DNA of 60,912 nt. Source: Flavobacterium enshiense DK69. Lineage in GTDB: Bacteria; Bacteroidota; Bacteroidia; Flavobacteriales; Flavobacteriaceae. A program made the translations under genes and the position numbers. This document shows positions 27,313 to 35,890 of the stretch, in pieces. How positions within the stretch are numbered: the stretch's first letter is position 1; each line of letters starts with the position of its first letter. The stretch lies in assembly GCF_000498495.1 (NCBI RefSeq), contig NZ_AVCS01000005.1, forward strand, positions 1 to 60,912. Direction: 5' to 3'. The notes beneath the pieces are model-generated. The model did not search any database. It was not told the DNA's origin and saw nothing but the letters and a program-made list of their open reading frames with translations.

Positions 27313-27797
27313 TTATAACGCAAACGAAACCTGAAATTCAAAATTCATTGTATTGATCCCGGAATTGAATCCCTGAAACCCCGAATTGGAAACATGGCGG
27401 AAACTCTGACGGAAATCAAAATACATTTTATTGGTTTTTAAAGATGCACTAAAGTCAATCACATCGGAAAAAGCAAATCCGTCCTACAAATGTTCGGTTT
27501 CAGTATCGGTAATCATCGGCCCTATACTACCTAAAGCATAAACACTTACGCCTTCACAAACCGGTGCCGTACTACAATGCCGATATTCAAAATATAATTG
27601 CGCACTTCTTTCAGAAGGATGGCTTCAAAGCCAACATGAAACTTATAAAAACTGTTGGTGTAGGTATAATCATTGTTTTTAAGCTCCTCCCCTGTTCCGT
27701 AGGCAAAACCAAACACGAACCGGTCTTTTTTCAACTGTCCATAAACAGCGCAATAATGCAACAGAAAAACCAGAGTAAAGAAGCATGCGTTCCTCAT
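27313..27797 (-). pseudogene. Decayed PagL-like lipid A deacylase (acyloxyacyl hydrolase) gene
   Basis: The 5' part from ATG 27797 reads a signal peptide (MRNACFFTLVFLLHYCAVYG) and beta-strand sequence as far as ILNIGIV near 27565. The frame then runs to a stop at 27546 while the homologous reading continues in another frame: TAPVCEGVSVYALGSIGPMI. An in-frame TAG at 27484-27486 interrupts it, and it resumes DGFAFSDVIDF, then FRHVSNSGFQGFNSGIN, ending FEFQVSFAL at 27313-27315. HVSN...NSGIN matches the catalytic His-x-Ser region of PagL, an outer-membrane barrel that removes an acyl chain from lipid A. The gene thus carries one frameshift, one nonsense codon and probably an internal deletion, so it is dead. 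Confidence 0.72.
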
Positions 27798-27854
27798 AAA
27801 CCATTTGTTTTAAACTAAAATCGCTGCGGGAATCATCCTGAGTGACAAAAAACA

Positions 27855-27878
27855 AAACGCAACCCAAAAGTTGCGTTT
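27855..27878 (-). terminator. Terminator of the eRF1-like gene
   Basis: AAACGCAAC (27855-27863) and GTTGCGTTT (27870-27878); on the minus strand the hairpin is followed by TGTTTTTTG. Confidence 0.75.
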
Positions 27879-27900
27879 GCTGTACTTGAAATCTGGTTCC

Positions 27901-28329
27901 TTAATGCAAATAAAACTTTTTCACTTTCGCTACAATCTTATTGAGACTCATCTTATCGGCAGACTCTATCGCTTTCAGCCTCATCGGCATGTGCATTCTG
28001 TTTTCATGAATCAGTTTTCGCAGCTCATTTTTTGTTTCGGCCGGGCCAAACACATAAAGTTCGTCGGCGTTCTTTGCATGATTTACCACATCTTCCAAAA
28101 AGCCATGAAGCTGGTGTTTTTTGCGATGTTCATATTTATGCTCATCATTCACATGCTGTCTTCCCATAAAAGCGCCTCTATTCCCTCCATGATCGTGATA
28201 AATCTGATTTTCCATAACAGAACCTACTTCGGTAATCTGTTGTTTGCCGTCTTGAAGGGTAACCAAAATCGCTCTGGAAGAATCGATCCAGATGCCGGTT
28301 TGTTGAATTGATTGCTGTGCTGTCTTCAT
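27901..28329 (-). CDS. Small eRF1/baeRF-like protein, putative
   Basis: 142 residues, cytoplasmic. It starts TGIWIDSSRAILVTL, has a His-rich middle (HDHGGNRG, RKKHQLHGF), then a Rossmann-like half with ADELYVFGPAETKNELRKLI and ends KIVAKVKKFYLH. The pattern resembles short bacterial proteins annotated as translational machinery or eRF1-domain proteins (baeRF), which share the VFGP..K.E...... motif. Those are thought to act in ribosome-associated quality control or release, but this is prediction only. It is a single gene with its own terminator, next to two pseudogenes. Confidence 0.55.
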   Translation of the reverse strand: MKTAQQSIQQTGIWIDSSRAILVTLQDGKQQITEVGSVMENQIYHDHGGNRGAFMGRQHVNDEHKYEHRKKHQLHGFLEDVVNHAKNADELYVFGPAETKNELRKLIHENRMHMPMRLKAIESADKMSLNKIVAKVKKFYLH

Positions 28330-28630
28330 AATGTTTTGTATTAGAATAAAATATTGTGTTTACTTTCCGGCAAAATTCCAAGCAGAAGAGAGAGTGCAAA
28401 GTACAAGCCGGAAACATAACATTAAAGGTCAACAAATTCAGAAACACGCTGAAGCAGAAATGGGTACATCTCAAACTGAAAACTTGAAATGCCACGTAAA
28501 TTTACAAAAAAACGAGTATGCATTTGATTTTTAAAGGTTAATATCGGCAACAGAACATAACCTTCCGACAAGAGAAAAAAACAAACCTTACTCGGGCTTT
28601 CATGCTGAAGTTCGTATCTTTGCCCCTGAA
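28330..28630. other. Gene-free stretch of 301 bases upstream of rnpA
   Basis: It separates the divergent eRF1-like gene and rnpA. The only element recognised is the rnpA promoter at its right end. No tRNA, rpmH gene or convincing small RNA was seen. Short open frames here have no protein-like character. Confidence 0.6.
28615..28622 (+). promoter_or_regulatory. -7 element of the rnpA promoter
   Basis: TATCTTTG, ending 8 bases before the ATG, so the leader would be only a few bases. No clear -33 TTG. Confidence 0.55.
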
Positions 28631-29014
28631 ATGAAAAACACGTATCCAAAGCACGAAAAGCTGAAAAGCAAAACCACTATCGATTCACTGTTTTCCGAAG
28701 GGAAGTCGGTTTCGAAGTATCCGTTGCGCCTTGTATATGTGCCGATTACCGCGGAAAATGACCTGCGGCTGAAAATGGGGGTTTCCGTTTCCAAAAAATA
28801 CTTCAAGAAAGCTGTTGACCGCAACTATTTCAAAAGGGTACTGCGCGAAACTTATCGCTTAAACAAGTCATTGCTTCTGGACAACATGCAAGAACCCTAT
28901 GCTTTTATGTTTTTCTATCAGAGCAAAGAACGTCTCTCCTATCAGGAAATCAACAAAAAAACAGTTCAGCTTTTTGAGAAGTTTGTCGAAGCGACCAAAA
29001 CAGTTGATAAATAA
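28631..29014 (+). CDS. rnpA: Ribonuclease P protein component
   Basis: 127 residues, basic. The RNA-binding signature RNYFKRVLRE is at 64-73 with R64, N65, K68 and R69, and the start YPKHEKLKSK is typical of flavobacterial RnpA. It binds the RNase P RNA and helps remove 5' leaders of pre-tRNAs. The usual rpmH-rnpA pairing is not present here. It is followed after 62 bases by the DUF4349 gene on the same strand. Confidence 0.95.
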   Translation: MKNTYPKHEKLKSKTTIDSLFSEGKSVSKYPLRLVYVPITAENDLRLKMGVSVSKKYFKKAVDRNYFKRVLRETYRLNKSLLLDNMQEPYAFMFFYQSKERLSYQEINKKTVQLFEKFVEATKTVDK

Positions 29015-29076
29015 TTTCTTGATAAAACGCACTTTTTCTTCAGGCTTTTGCGTTACTTTCTTAAAACCAAAAACTT

Positions 29077-29946
29077 ATGAGAACGTTATTTTTATGTTTA
29101 TCGCTGTTGCTGATTACTGCAGCCTGCAAAAAAGCGGTTTCGGAAGACAAAATGATGGTCGTTTCTGATAATGATGAAACGGTAGCTGCAGCGTCCGAAG
29201 AAGTTGTTATGGAAGCAAGCATTCCGCCTCCTCCTGGAGAATATTCAGAGGCGAAAATGGAAGCGGCTAACATTGTCAAAAAAGATAACCATCAACCCAA
29301 AATCATCAAAACCGGCACGCTGTGTTTTGAATCCTCCAACCTAGACCAATCTTTTACCACCGTTAAGGCAGCTATCATCAAACACAAAGCCTCGGTACAG
29401 AACGATGCTTCCGGTAAAAACGATGCACTGGTTTTCAGGAATATTACCATTCGTGTACCCAGCCAAGCCTTCGACAATCTCATTGCAGAAATCAGCCAGG
29501 GCGTGAATCATTTTGACCGAAAGGAAATTTCTGCCGAAGACGTTACCGAAGAGTACATCGATGTGGAAGCCAGACTCAATGCAAAGAGAGTTCTTGAAAA
29601 AAGGTACTTTGAACTGTTGGCTAAAGCCACCAAAGTTTCGGAAATGCTTGAAATCGAAAATTCGTTATCTGAAGTTCGCGAAGAAATCGAAGCTAAGGAA
29701 GGCCGACTGAAATACCTTCAAAACCAAGTTTCCATGAGCACGGTTCACCTGGAAATGTATACCAATAATCCATCCGAAAGCGGCGCTACTGCTTCCTATT
29801 TCGGAAAGATGGGCAATGCTGCCAAAGAGGGTTTCAATAACGCCGCAACTTTCTTCTTAGGAGCCCTATACCTTTGGCCATTTATCCTTATTTTCTTAGC
29901 AGGGTTCTTCTTAGTCAAAAAGAGATTTCGTCGAAAAACAGCCTAA
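29077..29946 (+). CDS. DUF4349 lipoprotein with C-terminal membrane anchor
   Basis: 289 residues. MRTLFLCLSLLLITAACKK is a lipoprotein signal with lipobox cysteine C17. The central DUF4349 region (about 75-250) includes ITIRVPSQAFDNLIAEIS and a coiled coil (LLAKATKVSEMLEIENSLSE). A C-terminal helix FILIFLAGFFLVKKRFRRK spans the membrane. Being lipid-anchored at one end and transmembrane at the other, it probably sits on the periplasmic face of the inner membrane. Function is not known. The last codons have a diverged second copy at 31286-31351, across the DUF5009 gene. Confidence 0.88.
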   Translation: MRTLFLCLSLLLITAACKKAVSEDKMMVVSDNDETVAAASEEVVMEASIPPPPGEYSEAKMEAANIVKKDNHQPKIIKTGTLCFESSNLDQSFTTVKAAIIKHKASVQNDASGKNDALVFRNITIRVPSQAFDNLIAEISQGVNHFDRKEISAEDVTEEYIDVEARLNAKRVLEKRYFELLAKATKVSEMLEIENSLSEVREEIEAKEGRLKYLQNQVSMSTVHLEMYTNNPSESGATASYFGKMGNAAKEGFNNAATFFLGALYLWPFILIFLAGFFLVKKRFRRKTA

Positions 29947-29961
29947 AAAACAGCATCATGG

Positions 29962-29991
29962 AAAATCCTCCCACTAAAAAGGGAGGATTTT
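29962..29991. terminator. Bidirectional terminator between the DUF4349 and DUF5009 genes
   Basis: AAAATCCTCCC (29962-29972) pairs with GGGAGGATTTT (29981-29991) over 11 bp, followed by more T. Confidence 0.9.
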
Positions 29992-30022
29992 TTTGCATTA
30001 ATTATTATTGAAAAGCGGGATA

Positions 30023-31126
30023 TCACAACTTGAAAAATAGTCTCTTTTGATAGAGAATAAAACAAACATACCATTCAACAGTAAATACACATAGTGAAGC
30101 AAAAACGAGTATCAGGGAATCTGCTACACAGAACATTTTAAACAGCGGTGTTACAATTATCGTGACATAACCATTAAGCCAATTTCTGCCCACAATCTCA
30201 CTGAAGAGATAAATAAAAATAGAGTTCATCCCAAACACATGAAAGAACAGTAAGCCTTTTTTATGGAGGCGTACATCAATCCACCAGTAACTCAGTAACA
30301 AAAAGAGAAAGCAAAATCCCATAGAGGCGGTTACAAAAGAAGCGGTTGCAATTCGTTTGATGATAGGGATCACATTTAGAAAATCCAATCCGTAACCAAC
30401 AATCAATAAGGCTATTCCTGACAGTAAAAAAAAACGCAATTGCCTGTTTCCATCAATAATAATCTTACCCACGACGGTTCCCGCTACGGTATGTACGGCA
30501 GTTGGCAGCCAGTTTATAAACACATATTCATTTGGTTTTTGCCCGAATAAAAGCCAGTCGACATAATTCCCGAAATTTTGCCATTCAGTATATCCCTGAT
30601 TAAATCCTGGAACAGAACAAAAACGATAAAGAAAATCGGTCAGAAGCAAAATACAGAAGCAAACGAACAGTTGGTACTTTATTTTTAAATCGAAAAGAAA
30701 AAAAGCGATAAGCGTTGTAAAAGCCAATTGTGTCAGGATATCCGTTACATCAAGAGTCTCCAATGACAGCCACTCGGGACTGTGTATTCTCTTGAATAGT
30801 CCGAAGAATAATAACAGTGCACTTCGTTTCGCTATTTTAATGAATTTATCTTTCCGCAAAGTCTGCTTCGATAGGGAATATGTCATAGCAATTCCCGCCA
30901 TGAACATGAATAAAGGCTGGACCAAATCCCAAAAATGTATTCCCCGCCAGCGTATGTGAAAAAATTGACTTATGATCGCAAATCCGAAACTTTCCTTGTT
31001 AGCAATTGCCTCTTGGATATACTCATAGCATCCGGTACTGTCCAATACTAAAAGCACCATGATAAGACCACGGAGAAAGTCAAGCGATTCCAGTCTTACA
31101 CTTTTATTTTCAGACAAATTATCCAT
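30023..31126 (-). CDS. DUF5009 membrane acyltransferase-like protein
   Basis: 367 residues with about ten transmembrane helices. It begins RLESLDFLRGLIMVLLVLDS, the N-terminal motif shared with heparan-alpha-glucosaminide N-acetyltransferase-like and acyltransferase 3-like proteins, and has the loop FWDLVQPLFMFMAGIAM typical of the DUF5009/HGSNAT group. Such proteins move acetyl groups across the membrane to sugars, which is the likely but unproven role. It lies alone between a terminator and an inverted repeat promoter, on the opposite strand to its neighbours. A remnant of the DUF4349 3' end on its far side suggests that it was brought in by recombination. Confidence 0.85.
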   Translation of the reverse strand: MDNLSENKSVRLESLDFLRGLIMVLLVLDSTGCYEYIQEAIANKESFGFAIISQFFHIRWRGIHFWDLVQPLFMFMAGIAMTYSLSKQTLRKDKFIKIAKRSALLLFFGLFKRIHSPEWLSLETLDVTDILTQLAFTTLIAFFLFDLKIKYQLFVCFCILLLTDFLYRFCSVPGFNQGYTEWQNFGNYVDWLLFGQKPNEYVFINWLPTAVHTVAGTVVGKIIIDGNRQLRFFLLSGIALLIVGYGLDFLNVIPIIKRIATASFVTASMGFCFLFLLLSYWWIDVRLHKKGLLFFHVFGMNSIFIYLFSEIVGRNWLNGYVTIIVTPLFKMFCVADSLILVFASLCVFTVEWYVCFILYQKRLFFKL

Positions 31127-31131
31127 AACTT

Positions 31132-31168
31132 GTTTTAAACTAAGACTTTACCAAATTTAGTTTAAAAC
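31132..31168 (-). promoter_or_regulatory. Palindromic operator over the DUF5009 promoter
   Basis: GTTTTAAACTAA (31132-31143) and TTAGTTTAAAAC (31157-31168) are a perfect 12-bp inverted repeat with a 13-base spacer. A minus-strand -7 element TAAATTTG (31152-31159) overlaps the right arm, and the start codon is 5 bases beyond the left arm. A dimeric repressor bound here would cover the promoter. Confidence 0.55.
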
Positions 31169-31285
31169 TAGACTCGTTTTGCATATAAGTCAGAAAATAC
31201 CGTTAAAATACTTTCTTTTCTAGATGACATGTATAGCAAAAAAATACAAAGATTTCATGACCTTATAACTTTCTTTACCTGAATG

Positions 31286-31351
31286 TCATACGTTTGCCCT
31301 TTTATCCTTATTTTCGTAGTAGGGTTCTTCCTTATCCGAAGTCATCCCTGA
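31286..31351 (+). pseudogene. Remnant copy of the DUF4349 gene 3' end
   Basis: Read in frame to TGA 31349-31351 this gives CPFILIFVVGFFLIRSHP, against WPFILIFLAGFFLVKKRF at the end of the intact DUF4349 protein. At DNA level 31301-31330 matches 29881-29910 at 28 of 30 bases; the similarity then fades. It ends 17 bases before the S41 start codon. It marks the edge of an exchanged segment carrying the DUF5009 gene. Confidence 0.7.
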
Positions 31352-31368
31352 CGAAAAACGACTTAAAA

Positions 31369-33009
31369 ATGATAGCATTGCTAAAGAGAAAATACGTCCT
31401 TCCAGTTTTGGCGGGCGGATTTTTATTTGTGGGCGCGAGTTTCAAACAAGATTTTTTTGAAATAGCAAAACAAATCGAAATTTTTACCACACTTTTCAAA
31501 ACCGTAAATCAGAATTACGTAGACGAAGTGAATCCGGGTGAACTGATGGACAAAGCCATCAAGAACATGCTGGCCGATTTGGATCCGTACACCAACTATT
31601 TCAACGAGCAGGATGTGGCCCGTTTCAAAATCAATTCTACAGGTGAGTATACAGGAATCGGCGCCATGATCAACCGCAAAGAAGGGCGATTGATCGTAGT
31701 GGAACCGTACAAAAACTTCCCTGCCGATAAAGCCGGTCTGAAAGCTGGTGACGAAATTGTGCAAATAGGCGATGTGAATCTGGTAGATTTCAAAGAAGAT
31801 GCCGGAACCCTTTTACGCGGGGCAAAAAACACTAAAGTCGATATCAAGTACAAACGCCAGGGCAAAATGATGACCACGCAAATCCTACTCGATGAAGTAG
31901 AGGTGAAGGCCGTTCCGTTTTATTCTTTGCTTTCCGATAAAACCACTGGGTATATTGTGCTGTCGCAATTCAACACCAAAGCTTCCTTTGAAGTAAAAGA
32001 GGCCTTAACCAAACTGAAAGGGGAGGGCGCCAGCAAATTAATCCTCGATTTGCGCGGAAATCCAGGCGGTTTATTGCATGAAGCAGTAAACATTTGTAAC
32101 CTGTTCGTACCGCAAAATGAAGTGATTGTAACCACAAAATCAAAAAACGAAAAACACAACAATACCTACAAAACGCAAAGAACACCGGTAGATTTAGAAA
32201 TTCCGCTGGTGGTTTTGATGGACGGAAAAAGTGCCTCGGCTTCCGAAATCGTGGCCGGTGCCTTACAGGATCTGGACAGAGCCGTAATTGTGGGAGCGCG
32301 CAGTTTCGGAAAAGGATTGGTACAACGTCCGCTGGATCTTACTTACGGAACCCAGGTAAAAGTCACTATTTCCAGATATTACACACCTTCCGGACGCTGT
32401 ATCCAGGCTTTGGATTACACTCATAAAGACAAAGAAGGAAAAGCCATCCGCACCGAATCGAAAAACTACAACGCCTTTAAAACCCGAAAAGGAAGAACTG
32501 TGTATGACGGAGGCGGTATACAGCCCGATGTGGAATTAACAGAAGCCAAGCAAAGTACCGTCGCGGCTGCTTTAATGAAAAACGATGGCATCTTTAATTT
32601 TGCGACCGAGTATTACTATAAAAACCCAAATCTGGGCAATACAGTCCCTACGCTGACAGACGCCGACTTTGCAGCTTTCAAGGCTTTTCTCAAAAAAGAT
32701 AACTTTCAGTTGGATACCGAAACGGAAATTGCTTTGAAAAACACATTAGCTACCGCCAAAAAAGAGAAAATAGACGAATCCATAGCAGCGGAATACCAGC
32801 AATTACAGCTGGCCTTACAACGAAGCGAAGAAAAAGAATTGGAAAAAAACAAAGCCGAAATAAAGGATTTGCTGTTAGATGAAATTATAAAACGTTACCA
32901 GTACAGGGAAGGTTTATATCAATATTACACCAAAAGCAATACTGAAATTTCGAAAGCAGTTTCCATTTTGAATAACAGCGCAGAGTATAATAAAATTCTT
33001 AAAAACTAA
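31369..33009 (+). CDS. S41 family (C-terminal processing) peptidase
   Basis: 546 residues from ATG 31369. The frame also extends upstream to a TTG at 31294, but that part is the remnant of another gene. An N-terminal membrane anchor (YVLPVLAGGFLFVGASF) is followed by a short helical domain, a PDZ domain (about 90-175, GIGAMINRKEGRLIVVEP) and the S41 catalytic domain with LDLRGNPGG, nucleophile S290 in SASASEI and base K315 in FGKGLVQ, 25 residues apart as in Ctp proteases. The C-terminal extension is charged. It is anchored in the inner membrane and trims periplasmic proteins. Confidence 0.93.
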   Translation: MIALLKRKYVLPVLAGGFLFVGASFKQDFFEIAKQIEIFTTLFKTVNQNYVDEVNPGELMDKAIKNMLADLDPYTNYFNEQDVARFKINSTGEYTGIGAMINRKEGRLIVVEPYKNFPADKAGLKAGDEIVQIGDVNLVDFKEDAGTLLRGAKNTKVDIKYKRQGKMMTTQILLDEVEVKAVPFYSLLSDKTTGYIVLSQFNTKASFEVKEALTKLKGEGASKLILDLRGNPGGLLHEAVNICNLFVPQNEVIVTTKSKNEKHNNTYKTQRTPVDLEIPLVVLMDGKSASASEIVAGALQDLDRAVIVGARSFGKGLVQRPLDLTYGTQVKVTISRYYTPSGRCIQALDYTHKDKEGKAIRTESKNYNAFKTRKGRTVYDGGGIQPDVELTEAKQSTVAAALMKNDGIFNFATEYYYKNPNLGNTVPTLTDADFAAFKAFLKKDNFQLDTETEIALKNTLATAKKEKIDESIAAEYQQLQLALQRSEEKELEKNKAEIKDLLLDEIIKRYQYREGLYQYYTKSNTEISKAVSILNNSAEYNKILKN

Positions 33010-33029
33010 ATTTCATACCCTTTTTAGTT

Positions 33030-33056
33030 TTGCTGTACTTTTTTATGATAATTTTG
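33030..33056 (+). promoter_or_regulatory. Promoter of kup
   Basis: TTG at 33030-33032, 16 bases, then TAATTTTG at 33049-33056; the GTG start is at 33079. Confidence 0.6.
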
Positions 33057-33078
33057 CGCTAATTTAAATTTTTTAAAA

Positions 33079-35064
33079 GTGAGTTCACACAGTAGCAACC
33101 ACCTGAATAAACTAACATTAGGTGGTTTAATTGTAACCCTAGGGATTATATACGGAGATATCGGTACTTCTCCGCTTTACGTAATGAAAGCCATCATTGG
33201 CAAGCAGGCAATTGATCAGGACGTTGTTCTCGGAGCCATTTCCTGTATTTTCTGGACGTTGACTTTACAAACCACATTCAAATACGTAATCTTAACACTT
33301 CGAGCTGATAACAAAGGGGAGGGGGGAATTTTCTCGCTTTACACCCTGGTTAAAAAGTTAAAGAAAAGATGGCTAATTGTTCCTGCTATCATTGGAGGAA
33401 GTGCCCTTTTAGCCGATGGTATCATCACGCCGCCCATTTCCGTATCGTCAGCCATTGAAGGATTAAAGACATACAACCACGACCTTAATACCATTCCAAT
33501 TGTAATTGCAATCCTGTTTGTGCTTTTCTTTATCCAGAGGTTTGGAAGTAAGTTTGTTGGAAAGTTTTTCGGCCCTATGATGCTGCTTTGGTTTGGAATG
33601 TTAGGGGTTTTGGGATCCATACACCTTTTTGGAAACATCTCGGTACTTAAAGCCTTAAATCCGTATTATGCCATTCACTTGCTGCAGGTACATCACGAAG
33701 GCTTTTATGTTTTGGGATACGTTTTCCTTTGTACCACAGGAGCAGAGGCTTTATATAGCGACTTAGGACACTGCGGGATTAAAAACATACGTATCAGCTG
33801 GATTTTCGTAAAGACCATGTTGGTAATCAACTATTTCGGGCAAGGAGCTTACCTGATTACGCACAGCGGAAAAACACTGACCGAATTGAGCGGCAGCGCG
33901 AGCAATCCGGGTAATCCGTTCTATCTTGTGATGCCGGACTGGTTTTTACCATTCGGAATCGCGATTGCAACTTCAGCAGCCGTTATTGCCTCGCAGGCCT
34001 TGATCAGTGGTTCCTTTACCCTGATTTCAGAAGCCATGCGTCTGAACTTATGGCCGAAAGCCCGAATTAAATATCCAACCGAATTAAAGGGGCAATTATA
34101 CATTCCGTCCATCAACTGGTTATTGTTCGTTGGTTGCGTGTTCATAGTTGTGCACTTTGAAGAATCCGGGAACATGGAAGCGGCTTACGGTCTGGCCATT
34201 GTACTCTGTATGATCATGACCACCATCCTGTTAGGTTTCTTCATGGTTTTAAAACGTTATCATCCGGTTTTCATCATTACGGTGCTAGCACTGTATTTAT
34301 CGATTGAGCTTTCATTCTTTGCAGCAAATATCAGCAAATTCCCTCACGGCGGTTACGTTTCGGTATTTATAGCCGGTATACTGGCCTTGGTTATGGTAGT
34401 ATGGTTCACAGCCAAGAAAATCAGAAAAGAGTATACGGAATTCGTTAAACTGGAAAACTTTAAAAAAGTGATTTCCGATTTGAGTAATGACCTCTCCATT
34501 CCAAAATATGCGACGCATTTGATTTATTTAACAAATGCAGAAATAAGCAATGAAATTGAATCAAAAATTGTATATTCGATTTTACAAAAAAGACCGAAAC
34601 GTGCCGATATCTACTGGTTTGTCCACGTGAATGTAACCGATGAGCCGTATGAAATGGAATACCGCGTACGCGAAATGGTTAAAGACGACATTATCCGTGT
34701 GGATTTCTATTTAGGTTTCCGTGTGGCGCCGAGAATTAACCTTCTTTTCAAAAAAGTAGTTCAGGACATGGTGAAAAACGGGGAAGTAGATATCACCAGC
34801 CGCTACGAATCGCTGCAACGAAACAACGTAATTGGTGATTTTAAGTTTGTATTGATTGAGAAATTCATATCGTATGATAACGATTTCCCTTGGTATCAGA
34901 GAATAATTTTGGACCTATACTTTTTATTGAAAAAAGTCAGTTTATCGGAAGAAGAAGCATTTGGATTGGACAGCAGTTCTGTAAAAGTGGAACAATACCC
35001 GATTTTGATTAATCCTCCGGCAGATATCAATTTACAGCGAATAAAAGACCGTAGCCATCATTAA
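33079..35064 (+). CDS. kup: Kup-type potassium uptake transporter (GTG start)
   Basis: 661 residues from GTG 33079. The N-terminal signature LGIIYGDIGTSPLYVMKAI is diagnostic of KUP/HAK/KT transporters. About twelve transmembrane helices follow up to residue 455, then a cytoplasmic C-terminal domain ending in ADINLQRIKDRSHH. It takes up K+ with protons. The first OmpA-domain gene begins 1 base after its stop, so the two are likely co-transcribed. Confidence 0.95.
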   Translation: MSSHSSNHLNKLTLGGLIVTLGIIYGDIGTSPLYVMKAIIGKQAIDQDVVLGAISCIFWTLTLQTTFKYVILTLRADNKGEGGIFSLYTLVKKLKKRWLIVPAIIGGSALLADGIITPPISVSSAIEGLKTYNHDLNTIPIVIAILFVLFFIQRFGSKFVGKFFGPMMLLWFGMLGVLGSIHLFGNISVLKALNPYYAIHLLQVHHEGFYVLGYVFLCTTGAEALYSDLGHCGIKNIRISWIFVKTMLVINYFGQGAYLITHSGKTLTELSGSASNPGNPFYLVMPDWFLPFGIAIATSAAVIASQALISGSFTLISEAMRLNLWPKARIKYPTELKGQLYIPSINWLLFVGCVFIVVHFEESGNMEAAYGLAIVLCMIMTTILLGFFMVLKRYHPVFIITVLALYLSIELSFFAANISKFPHGGYVSVFIAGILALVMVVWFTAKKIRKEYTEFVKLENFKKVISDLSNDLSIPKYATHLIYLTNAEISNEIESKIVYSILQKRPKRADIYWFVHVNVTDEPYEMEYRVREMVKDDIIRVDFYLGFRVAPRINLLFKKVVQDMVKNGEVDITSRYESLQRNNVIGDFKFVLIEKFISYDNDFPWYQRIILDLYFLLKKVSLSEEEAFGLDSSSVKVEQYPILINPPADINLQRIKDRSHH

Positions 35065-35065
35065 G

Positions 35066-35878
35066 ATGAAAAAAGTAGTTTTCCTTTTGTTGTTGTTTAC
35101 CCGACTTGCCTATGCCCAGGAAGAAGTCGTGCATTCGGTGTATTTTGAATTTGACAAATACATCCTTGATGACAAACAGGCTAATGAAGTGGTCGCTTTC
35201 GTAAAAGCAATTGACACGTCGAGAATAGAAAGCGTTCAGATTTACGGTTATTGTGACGACAGAGGAAAAGACGCCTACAATTACAAATTGTCCAGCAACA
35301 GGGCCAATACGATTAAAAACAAACTGATCGAGAAAGGAATCAAGAACAAGATTATCATAACCATCGAAGGAAAAGGACGTATCTTGATTGATGATGATAT
35401 CGTCGACAACCTTCCTGAAGTACGTCAGAAAAACAGACGTGTGGATGTTGTGATGAACTTCAAACCAGTGCCACCAAAACCGATACCTGGGGTTTACAAA
35501 GACATCAAAAAGGATCTTATTGTGGGCGACCGCATCTATCTGGAAAAGATTTTTTTTGACAATGGAAGCAGTAAACTTACGTCAAAATCCAAACTGGAAT
35601 TGGATCGTATAGCGCGCATCCTTCACAAGTACAAAAACATACAATTTGAAATTCAGGGTCACATCTGTTGTACACCAACCTTTCAAAAGGAAGCCATCGA
35701 TAAGGATACCCGAAAAAGGATGCTTTCCATCAACCGGGCAGAAGCCGTTTATAAATACCTTATTTTTAAAAGAATCGAAAAAAGCAGAATGACCTTCAAA
35801 GGCTATGGCAACACAAGGCCTTTAGGAAATGGTCCGGATCAGGACAGACGAGTAGAATTTGTTATTACGAAAATCTAA
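35066..35878 (+). CDS. Secreted protein with two OmpA-like domains (paralog A)
   Basis: 270 residues. The signal peptide MKKVVFLLLLFTRLAYAQ is followed by a first OmpA-like domain (about 24-130: VYFEFDKYILDD, IYGYCDDRGKDAYNYKLSSN, KNRRVDVVM) and a second one (about 155-270: IFFDNGSSKL, IQGHICCTPT, SRMTFKGYGNTRP, DRRVEFVI). OmpA domains bind peptidoglycan; the Asp and Arg contacts are present in the first, while the second has a GHICC turn and an inserted loop. No lipobox and no barrel, so it is a free periplasmic protein. It is a tandem paralog of the next gene. Confidence 0.85.
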   Translation: MKKVVFLLLLFTRLAYAQEEVVHSVYFEFDKYILDDKQANEVVAFVKAIDTSRIESVQIYGYCDDRGKDAYNYKLSSNRANTIKNKLIEKGIKNKIIITIEGKGRILIDDDIVDNLPEVRQKNRRVDVVMNFKPVPPKPIPGVYKDIKKDLIVGDRIYLEKIFFDNGSSKLTSKSKLELDRIARILHKYKNIQFEIQGHICCTPTFQKEAIDKDTRKRMLSINRAEAVYKYLIFKRIEKSRMTFKGYGNTRPLGNGPDQDRRVEFVITKI

Positions 35879-35890
35879 CAGCTTTAGCCT

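Noticed and set aside
28330..28630. rpmH or a small RNA upstream of rnpA
   Set aside because: No L34-like peptide (basic, about 50 residues) in any frame and no strong hairpin-terminator pair.
31294..31368. Longer start for the S41 peptidase at TTG 31294
   Set aside because: This stretch is homologous to the end of the DUF4349 gene in another frame, and the hydrophobic N-terminus follows ATG 31369.
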